From contig NZ_SBHN01000030.1 in assembly GCF_006980715.1 (NCBI RefSeq), forward strand, positions 1-37,419: DNA of 37,419 bases, read 5' to 3'. The number at the start of each line of letters is the position of its first letter. Position 1 is the first letter of the stretch. The notes below the pieces were generated by a model. The model saw only the letters and a list, made by a program, of their open reading frames with translations. It had not been told where the DNA came from and did not search any database. This DNA is from Telmatospirillum sp. J64-1 (GTDB lineage Bacteria; Pseudomonadota; Alphaproteobacteria; Rhodospirillales; Magnetospirillaceae). Both the position numbers and the translations under genes were made by a program. Below are positions 32,072 through 37,419 of this stretch, in pieces.

Positions 32072-33780
32072 TGAGCGTCTCCGGGTCGCGATTTGGCAAT
32101 GATGCGGCTGAGCAGGACCACGGGGATGATCCCCACCAGCACGATGGCCAGCGCCGACGGCGCCGCCTCGCGCAGGCGTTCATCCCCCGCCAGGGCGAAG
32201 GTCCGGATCGCCAGCGTGTCGAAATTGAAGGGCCGCATGATCAGCGTCGCCGGCAATTCCTTCATCACGTCGACGAAGACCAGCACGGCGGCGGTCAGGA
32301 TCGAGGAGCGGATCACCGGCACATGCACGCGGCGCAAGGTCGCCAGCGGGCCATGGCCCAGCGTGCGCGAGGCGGCCTCCATCGAGAAGGTGACCTTCGA
32401 CAGGCTGGCTTCCACCGTATTGAAGGACACCGCCAGGAAGCGCACGAGATAGGCGAAGATCAGCGCCCCGATGGTGCCGGTCATCAGCAAGCCGGTGGAA
32501 ATGCCGAAGGTGGCGCGCATCCAGGCATCGATGGTGTTGTCGGTCCAGACCAGCGGCACCATGATACCGACTGCGATGACTGAGCCCGGCACGGCATAGC
32601 CCATGCTGGCGATACGCACGGCGAGCTTGCTGGCCGGGCTGGCATGCAGGCGCTGCCCATAGGCCAGAAGCAGGGCGACCAGCACCGCAACGACGGCCGC
32701 GACCGAAGAAAGGATGAAGCTGTTCCAGGCCAGCGAGAAAAAGCGGGCGTCGATCATGACCGGCCCCGTCTCGAAGGACCATAGCAGCAGGGCGCCGCCG
32801 GGAAACAGGAAGCCCAGGAAGACCGGCAGGAAGCAGCCGATGAAGGCCAGCGCCGCCTTCCAGCCCTTCAGGTGGTAGCGCGGCAGGGAGCGGTAGCGGT
32901 TGGTGGTATGATGGTAGCGGGCCTGGCGCCGCGACAGGCGTTCGAGCAGCACCAGGGCGAAGACGAACAGCATCAGCACCGCGCCCAATTGCGCCGCCGC
33001 CGCCGGCTCGCGCAGGCCCAGCCAAGTGCGGTAGATGCCGGTGGTGAAGGTATCGACGGCGAAATACTGCACCGTGCCGAAATCGTTCAGCGCCTCCATC
33101 AGCGCCAGGGCGACGCCGGCGACGATGGCCGGACGCGCCAGCGGCAGCGCCACCGAGCGGAAGGCGCGCCAGGGGCCGCAGCCCAGGGTGCGGCTGGCTT
33201 CCAGCACGCAGACCGATTGCTCCAGGAAGGCGGCGCGGGAGAGCATGTAGACATAGGGGTAAAGGACCAGCGTCATCATGGCGATGGCGCCTTCCAGCGA
33301 CCGGATGCGCGGGAACCAGTATTCACGCGCCGTCTGGAAGCCGAAGACGGCGCGGATGGTGGACTGGATCGGCCCCGCGAAATCCATCAGGCCGGTATAG
33401 GTATAGGCGATCACATAGGCGGGCACCGCCAGCGGCAGCAGCAGCGCCCATTCGAACTGGCGCACACCGGGAAAGCGGCACATGGTCACGGCCCAGGCCG
33501 TTCCGACCCCGATCACCAGCGTTCCGACGCCGACACCGAGCATCAGCCACAGGGAATTGGAGATGTAGCGCGGCAGAACCGTCTGCGACAGATGCGTCCA
33601 GACCTCGCCGGTGGGCACGAAGACATGGGCGAGCACCACCAGGACCGGCGTCGCCACCAGCAGGGCCACGAGGATGGTGAACAGCGACCAGCCCCAATTC
33701 CCACCACCGAACAGCCCACCTGTTCGGCGGCCGAAACGGCCCCAGGACAGAGCGGGGGTGGAAAGGTTGACGTCCGACAT
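32068..33780 (-). CDS. ABC transporter permease, two-domain Fe(3+)/FbpB type
   Basis: 570 residues from ATG 33780 (MSDVNLSTP); a TTG at 33807 is less likely. About 12 membrane segments in two halves, each with a conserved loop facing the ATPase: EASRTLGCGPWRAFRSVALP in the first and EAASRTLGHGPLATLRRVHVP in the second. Fused double permeases of this kind belong to the FbpB/SfuB ferric family; DFGTVQYFAVDTFTTGIYRTW is typical. A strong Fur-like dyad lies upstream. No FbpA-type binding protein gene is adjacent, so the binding protein must be encoded elsewhere. Confidence 0.92.
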   Translation of the reverse strand: MSDVNLSTPALSWGRFGRRTGGLFGGGNWGWSLFTILVALLVATPVLVVLAHVFVPTGEVWTHLSQTVLPRYISNSLWLMLGVGVGTLVIGVGTAWAVTMCRFPGVRQFEWALLLPLAVPAYVIAYTYTGLMDFAGPIQSTIRAVFGFQTAREYWFPRIRSLEGAIAMMTLVLYPYVYMLSRAAFLEQSVCVLEASRTLGCGPWRAFRSVALPLARPAIVAGVALALMEALNDFGTVQYFAVDTFTTGIYRTWLGLREPAAAAQLGAVLMLFVFALVLLERLSRRQARYHHTTNRYRSLPRYHLKGWKAALAFIGCFLPVFLGFLFPGGALLLWSFETGPVMIDARFFSLAWNSFILSSVAAVVAVLVALLLAYGQRLHASPASKLAVRIASMGYAVPGSVIAVGIMVPLVWTDNTIDAWMRATFGISTGLLMTGTIGALIFAYLVRFLAVSFNTVEASLSKVTFSMEAASRTLGHGPLATLRRVHVPVIRSSILTAAVLVFVDVMKELPATLIMRPFNFDTLAIRTFALAGDERLREAAPSALAIVLVGIIPVVLLSRIIAKSRPGDAQ

Positions 33781-33838
33781 CAGTCTTTCTTGTTGGGCGC
33801 GGCCCAATTCCCCTTGTTAATATGAGGATATAGCATAT

Positions 33839-33853
33839 TGCAAATGAATTGCA
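33839..33853. promoter_or_regulatory. Fur-like operator upstream of the iron ABC operon
   Basis: TGCAAATGAATTGCA is a nearly perfect 15-bp dyad, 59 nt upstream of the permease start codon. It resembles what I remember of alphaproteobacterial Fur boxes (TGCAA-T-N-A-TTGCA pattern). An AT-rich stretch with TATGCT and TATATC, possible -10 boxes, follows on the minus strand. Iron-dependent repression is an inference. Confidence 0.6.
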
Positions 33854-33881
33854 GCTTCAACCATCTCTTGGCGGAGGAGGC

Positions 33882-34550
33882 CTAATCTTCGGCAGGAATC
33901 TTATGTTTCAGCGGCAGCATCGGCGCCTCTTCCGCCAGCGGATCCAGCGGTTCGGGCATCGCTTCCTCGTCCATGTCCACCGGCGGCCCCTCTTCCTGCG
34001 CCCGGTTGGAATAGGCGGCCATGGCCGGGCGGGTATCCAGCAGGCCCGACGCCTTCAATTCCTCCAGCCCCGGCAGGTCGTCCAGGCTTTCCAGACCGAA
34101 ATGGTCAAGGAAGGCATCGGTGGTCGCCCAGGTGACGGGACGGCCCGGCGTGCGGCGGCGGCCGCGCGGGCGGATCCACCCGGCCTCGAACAGCACGTCC
34201 AGCGTGCCCTTGCTCAGGGCCACCCCCCTCACCTCCTCGATCTCGGCGCGGGTGACGGGCTGGTGATAGGCGATGATGGCCAGCGTCTCCAGCGCGGCGC
34301 GGGACAGCTTGCGCCCCACCTCGGTCTCGACGCGCAGCTGCGCCGCCAGATCGGGCGCGGTGCGGAAGGCCCAGCCGCGCTCGCGCCGCACCAGAGTCAC
34401 GCCACGCCCGGCATAAAGCTGGCGCAGGCGTTCGAGCAACGCCGTCACATCCGCCCCTTCGGGCAGCCGGGCGGCCAGGGCCGCTTCGTCCAGCGGCTCC
34501 GCGGAAGCGAAGATCAGCGCCTCGATCAGGCGCAGCTCATGTTCGATCAT
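33882..34550 (-). CDS. scpB: Segregation and condensation protein B
   Basis: Winged-helix subunit of the Smc-ScpAB condensin-like complex. 222 residues. Family marks: EHELRLIEALIFASAEPLDE, KLSRAALETLAIIAYHQPVTRAEIEEVRG, LDVLFEAGWIRPRGRRRTPG and the following WATTDAFLDHFGLESLDDLP. A Pro/Glu-rich C-terminal tail follows the second winged helix. Its start overlaps the scpA stop (ATGA), so the two are coupled. Confidence 0.96.
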   Translation of the reverse strand: MIEHELRLIEALIFASAEPLDEAALAARLPEGADVTALLERLRQLYAGRGVTLVRRERGWAFRTAPDLAAQLRVETEVGRKLSRAALETLAIIAYHQPVTRAEIEEVRGVALSKGTLDVLFEAGWIRPRGRRRTPGRPVTWATTDAFLDHFGLESLDDLPGLEELKASGLLDTRPAMAAYSNRAQEEGPPVDMDEEAMPEPLDPLAEEAPMLPLKHKIPAED

Positions 34551-35329
34551 GCTCGGGATTTGAGATAGATGGGGCCGAAGGTGCCGTTATCCTGGCGCAA
34601 CTCCACCCTGCCCTGCTTGGCCAGTTCCAGCATGGCGACGAAATGGGCGCAGACGGCGGAACGGTATTCCAGGCCGGGCTTCAGGTCGGCGGGCAGGAAG
34701 CGCGACAGCGTCGCCCAGTCGGGCATGCGGCCCAGCATGACCTCGAAGCGCTTCAGCGCATCGTCCACGGAATAAAGGTCCGCCGCCTCGATCTCCAGCG
34801 TCTTGACGGCGGTGCGGCGCTGGAAATCGGCATAGGCTTTCAGCAGTTCGTAGAGGCTGGCCTGGAAGACCGGGCGCGCCACCACCTCGACACCCTCCGG
34901 GGCGCCACGGGCGAAGACGTCACGGCCCAACTGTGGCCGTTCGGTCAGTTCCTTGCCCGCCTTGCGCATAGCTTCCAGGCGCTGAAGCTGGAAAGCCAGG
35001 GCGGCGGCCATCTCGGCCCCCGAGGGCTCTTCCTCGCTCACCTCGGGTTCGGGCAACAGCAGGCGGGACTTGAGATAGGCCAGCCAGGCGGCCATCACCA
35101 GATAATCGGCAGCCAGTTCCAGGTTGCGGCGGCGCACCCGCTCGACGAAGGCGAGATACTGGTCGGCCAGGGCCAGGATCGACAGGCGGGACAGATCGAC
35201 CTTCTGGTCGCGCGCCAGGGTCAGCAGAAGGTCGATGGGACCTTCGAACCCGTCCAGGTCGAGGACAAGCCGTTCAAGCCTGTCCTCGCCAAGCCGATGC
35301 GCATCCTCGACGAAATCGGCGCCGTCCAT
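34547..35329 (-). CDS. scpA: Segregation and condensation protein A
   Basis: Kleisin subunit of the Smc complex. I chose ATG 35329 (MDGADFVEDAHRL), giving 260 residues; longer in-frame extensions cover the M50 gene in another frame and are not real. Family marks are DLDGFEGPIDLLLTLARDQK, DLSRLSILALADQYLAFV, YLVMAAWLAYLKSRLLLPEP, and a C-terminal winged-helix part (FVAMLELAKQGRVELRQDN). It begins 8 nt after the M50 gene stop and overlaps scpB. Confidence 0.95.
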   Translation of the reverse strand: MDGADFVEDAHRLGEDRLERLVLDLDGFEGPIDLLLTLARDQKVDLSRLSILALADQYLAFVERVRRRNLELAADYLVMAAWLAYLKSRLLLPEPEVSEEEPSGAEMAAALAFQLQRLEAMRKAGKELTERPQLGRDVFARGAPEGVEVVARPVFQASLYELLKAYADFQRRTAVKTLEIEAADLYSVDDALKRFEVMLGRMPDWATLSRFLPADLKPGLEYRSAVCAHFVAMLELAKQGRVELRQDNGTFGPIYLKSRA

Positions 35330-35337
35330 GTGCTGCC

Positions 35338-36018
35338 CTAGACCAGCCCCAGCAGGGACAGGATCATTCCCCTCAGCCATTCCATCGGCATGCCCACCAG
35401 CCAATAGAAGACGTTGAGGTTCAGTCCCACCTGCTGGCCCAGCCACGGCAACAGGAACATGGCGCCGATCAGGATGAAGAAGCCGAAGCGCTCCAGGCGC
35501 GACAGCCGCCATGCCAGCGGATAGGGCAACAGCCCCACCGCCACGCGCCCGCCGTCCAGCGGCGGCAGCGGCAGCATGTTGAAAACCGCCAGGATCAGGT
35601 TGATGGTCAGCGAATTGGCCAGGTTCCAGGCCGCCCATTCCTGTGCCGCGGACGGCAGGTACTCGACGAGATAGAAGCCTGCCGCCGACAGGAAGGCCAG
35701 AACCAGATTGGTGGCAGGCCCGGCGGCGGCAACCAGCACCATGCCGCTACGCGGATCGCGCAGGCGTCCGAAATCCACCGGCACGGGCTTGGCCCAACCG
35801 AAAAGGAAGGGGGCGCGGGTCACCAGCAGCACGGCGGGCAGCAGGATGGTGCCCACCGGGTCCACATGGCGGAAGGGATTGAGGGTCACGCGCCCCAATT
35901 GCTTCGCCGTATCGTCTCCCAGCCGCGAGGCTGCATAGCCATGGGCCGCTTCGTGCAAGGTGATGGCCAGCAGCAGCGGAAGCGCCCAGACCGAGGCGAT
36001 ATAGAGGAAGTTTTCCAT
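35338..36018 (-). CDS. Site-2 protease family (M50) membrane metalloprotease
   Basis: Intramembrane zinc metalloprotease, 226 residues from ATG 36018. The zinc motif HEAAH (22-26) lies in the first helix, and the third ligand region NMLPLPPLDGGR (about 166-177) in a later one. GWAKPVPVDFGRLRDP and AAAGPATNLVLAFLSA are typical of the small M50 proteins found beside scpAB. No PDZ domain. The start overlaps the nagZ stop (TGATG). The substrate is unknown. Confidence 0.93.
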   Translation of the reverse strand: MENFLYIASVWALPLLLAITLHEAAHGYAASRLGDDTAKQLGRVTLNPFRHVDPVGTILLPAVLLVTRAPFLFGWAKPVPVDFGRLRDPRSGMVLVAAAGPATNLVLAFLSAAGFYLVEYLPSAAQEWAAWNLANSLTINLILAVFNMLPLPPLDGGRVAVGLLPYPLAWRLSRLERFGFFILIGAMFLLPWLGQQVGLNLNVFYWLVGMPMEWLRGMILSLLGLV

Positions 36019-37034
36019 CAGGCGAGCAAAGACTCCAATTCGGCCAGGGCGGCCGTGCGATCCATGGTCTCGGGGCCCTTCGGGCTGGCCCTCATCGCCG
36101 CGCCACGCGCCAGGCGGGCCAAGGCCGCGTCGGTCATCGGCGTTGCGGCGGCGACGATGGCCTTCATTTCCGCCATGTCGCCATTGCAATGCAGGACCAC
36201 GTCGCAACCGGCTTCCAGCGAGGCCGCAGTGCGCGCACCGAAATCGCCCTTCAGGGCCTTCATCGAGAGATCGTCCGAAAGCAGCAGGCCGTCAAAGCCG
36301 ATCTCGCCGCGAACGATCTCCTCGATGACCCGCCTGGACGTAGTGGCCGGGGCGTTCGCGTCAATGGCGCGATAGACGACATGGGCCGTCATTGCCCAGG
36401 GAGCATCCTTGAGGGTAGCGAAAGGCGCGAAATCGCGCCGGCGCAACTCCTCCAGCGTTGCATCGACCACAGGCAGGTCGAGATGGCTGTCGACCATCGC
36501 CCGGCCATGGCCGGGGACATGCTTGACGATCGGGATGACGCCGCCATCCAGCATGGCCTTGCATACCACGCCGCCCAGATCGGCCACCATGCCCGGTTCC
36601 TCGCCGAAGGCGCGGTCGCCGATAACGTCATGGGCGCCCGAAACCGGGACGTCGAGGACCGGCGTGCAATCCACGTCGATGCCCAGAGCCACCAGATCGG
36701 CGGCGATCAGGCGGTTGTTGAGGTAAAGCGCGTGGCGGGCGCGCTCGATGTCCCGCCGGGCCAGGGTGGCGAAAACGGCACCGGGAGGAGCCTTGCGCCA
36801 ATGCGGCGGATGCAGGCGCTGCACCCGCCCGCCTTCCTGGTCGATCAGGACCGGCGCGTCCTCCCGCCCCACGGTGGCGCGCAATTCGCCAACCAGTGCA
36901 GCCACTTGTTCGGGCGTCTTGATGTTACGCCCGAACAGGATGAAGCCGAGGGGATTGTGGCGGGTGAAGAAGTCCCGCTCTTCCTCGGTCAGGGTTGGGC
37001 CGGAACAGCCCAGGATCACGGCCAGGGGCGCCAT
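36018..37034 (-). CDS. nagZ: Beta-N-acetylhexosaminidase NagZ
   Basis: Glycoside hydrolase family 3 enzyme of cell-wall recycling; removes GlcNAc from anhydro-muropeptides in the cytoplasm. 338 residues from ATG 37034; a longer in-frame extension is not real. Diagnostic motifs are DQEGGRVQRL (65-74), KHVPGHG (171-177), the substrate- and catalysis-related loop, and LLSDDLSM (251-258), which carries the nucleophilic Asp. DVDCTPVLDVP (120-130) is also typical. The start overlaps the SPOR-gene stop (TAATG). Confidence 0.96.
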   Translation of the reverse strand: MAPLAVILGCSGPTLTEEERDFFTRHNPLGFILFGRNIKTPEQVAALVGELRATVGREDAPVLIDQEGGRVQRLHPPHWRKAPPGAVFATLARRDIERARHALYLNNRLIAADLVALGIDVDCTPVLDVPVSGAHDVIGDRAFGEEPGMVADLGGVVCKAMLDGGVIPIVKHVPGHGRAMVDSHLDLPVVDATLEELRRRDFAPFATLKDAPWAMTAHVVYRAIDANAPATTSRRVIEEIVRGEIGFDGLLLSDDLSMKALKGDFGARTAASLEAGCDVVLHCNGDMAEMKAIVAAATPMTDAALARLARGAAMRASPKGPETMDRTAALAELESLLA

Positions 37035-37419
37035 TACTTCTTCACCACGAGGCAGCCGACCTTGCGGCCGCTCAGCTGCGTGCAGAGATTGCGGGCGGCC
37101 TGCTCGTCCAGCGGACCGGCGCGCAGGCGGAAGAACAGGCCCTTGTCGCCCAGATCGGCGCGCTGGATGTCCTGGTTCAGGCTGGACAACAGGTCGGGAT
37201 GGGCCTTCTGCAGGCGCAGCCATTCCTTGACCGCCGCCTGTTCCTCGCGCAGGGCCCCCAACTGGACAAGCCAGGCCCCGTTCGGCGCGGCCTTGATGGC
37301 GGCGGCGGTCGGTGCCGGAGCGGCCGCCTGCGTGGGCGCGGGAGCCGGTGCGGCGGCAGGTGCGGGAGCAGGCGGCGCGGCGGGCCGGGCCTCGGGCGCG
37401 GGAACCACCGCCACCGGAG
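37034..37419 (-). CDS. SPOR domain protein (N-terminus beyond window)
   Basis: The 5' end lies past the right edge; 128 codons are visible. A long Pro/Ala-rich linker (PAPAPAAAPAPAPTQ) leads into a C-terminal SPOR domain: GAWLVQLGALREEQAAVKEW, LFFRLRAGPLDEQAARNLC and GCLVVKK. SPOR domains bind denuded peptidoglycan at division sites. Genes of this type sit just upstream of nagZ in many alphaproteobacteria. The GTG at 37414 is internal, not the start. It is coupled to nagZ. Confidence 0.9.
   Translation of the reverse strand, partial: PVAVVPAPEARPAAPPAPAPAAAPAPAPTQAAAPAPTAAAIKAAPNGAWLVQLGALREEQAAVKEWLRLQKAHPDLLSSLNQDIQRADLGDKGLFFRLRAGPLDEQAARNLCTQLSGRKVGCLVVKK

Noticed and set aside
34547-35638. 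A longer ScpA starting near 35638
   Set aside because: The additional 103 residues are the M50 gene read in another frame; the ATG at 35329 gives the normal ScpA length.

Overview
This 37.4 kb window looks like chromosome from an alphaproteobacterium, most likely Rhodospirillales (Magnetospirillum-like). The reasons are the high GC, the alphaproteobacterial gene block nagZ-M50-scpA-scpB ... tatABC-serS-surE-nlpD ... yajC-secD-secF-DUF498, and an hpnCDE squalene/hopanoid cluster. I see no tRNA, rRNA, insertion sequence, CRISPR array or phage gene.

Layout. (1) 1-6474, minus strand: a type I secretion locus. An ABC exporter and its membrane fusion protein form one operon closed by a strong terminator. 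Two tandem paralogous RTX proteins follow, each with its own promoter region; the second runs off the left edge. (2) 6749-11279: a Bcr/CflA-type MFS transporter coupled to a DUF3750 protein, an unrecognised helical protein on the other strand, and a membrane-anchored di-heme cytochrome c. (3) 11276-14688, minus strand: a compact three-gene operon of a DotU/TssL protein, a short IcmF/TssM protein and a SPOR-like protein, with no other type VI secretion gene in view. (4) 14689-15642: almost 1 kb without a convincing protein gene. It holds a roughly 180-nt rod-like fold that resembles 6S RNA, and a minus-strand terminator. (5) 15643-16469: a small exported protein and a DUF192 protein, convergent. 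(6) 16470-16913: an AT-rich gap with a plus-strand double hairpin and terminator, a candidate small RNA. (7) 16914-20698: a squalene/phytoene-synthase-like protein without Asp-rich motifs (NDUFAF6-like), divergent from the translationally coupled hpnC-hpnD-hpnE. (8) 20729-21331: iron superoxide dismutase with a terminator. (9) 21408-24784, minus strand: yajC-secD-secF-DUF498. (10) 24983-30839: a DUF815 ATPase (+), whose 3' end overlaps a catalytically degenerate NlpD-like lipoprotein (-); then serS-surE-nlpD and tatABC, all minus. (11) 30956-33780: a two-gene iron-type ABC importer behind a Fur-like dyad, inserted between tatA and scpB. (12) 33882-37419: scpB, scpA, an M50 protease, nagZ and a partial SPOR-domain gene.

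How the parts fit. The type I exporter probably secretes the adjacent RTX beta-helix proteins. HpnC, HpnD and HpnE together convert farnesyl diphosphate to squalene for hopanoids. YajC, SecD and SecF assist the Sec translocon, while TatABC exports folded proteins. The DUF498 and NDUFAF6-like genes, both relatives of mitochondrial complex I assembly factors, flank the hpn-sod segment.

Most promising for follow-up: the orphan DotU-IcmF-SPOR operon, the 6S-like rod at about 15010-15190, the double-hairpin small RNA candidate at about 16745-16896, and the duplicated RTX proteins with a conserved leader element. All calls come from reading the sequence; no database search was made.
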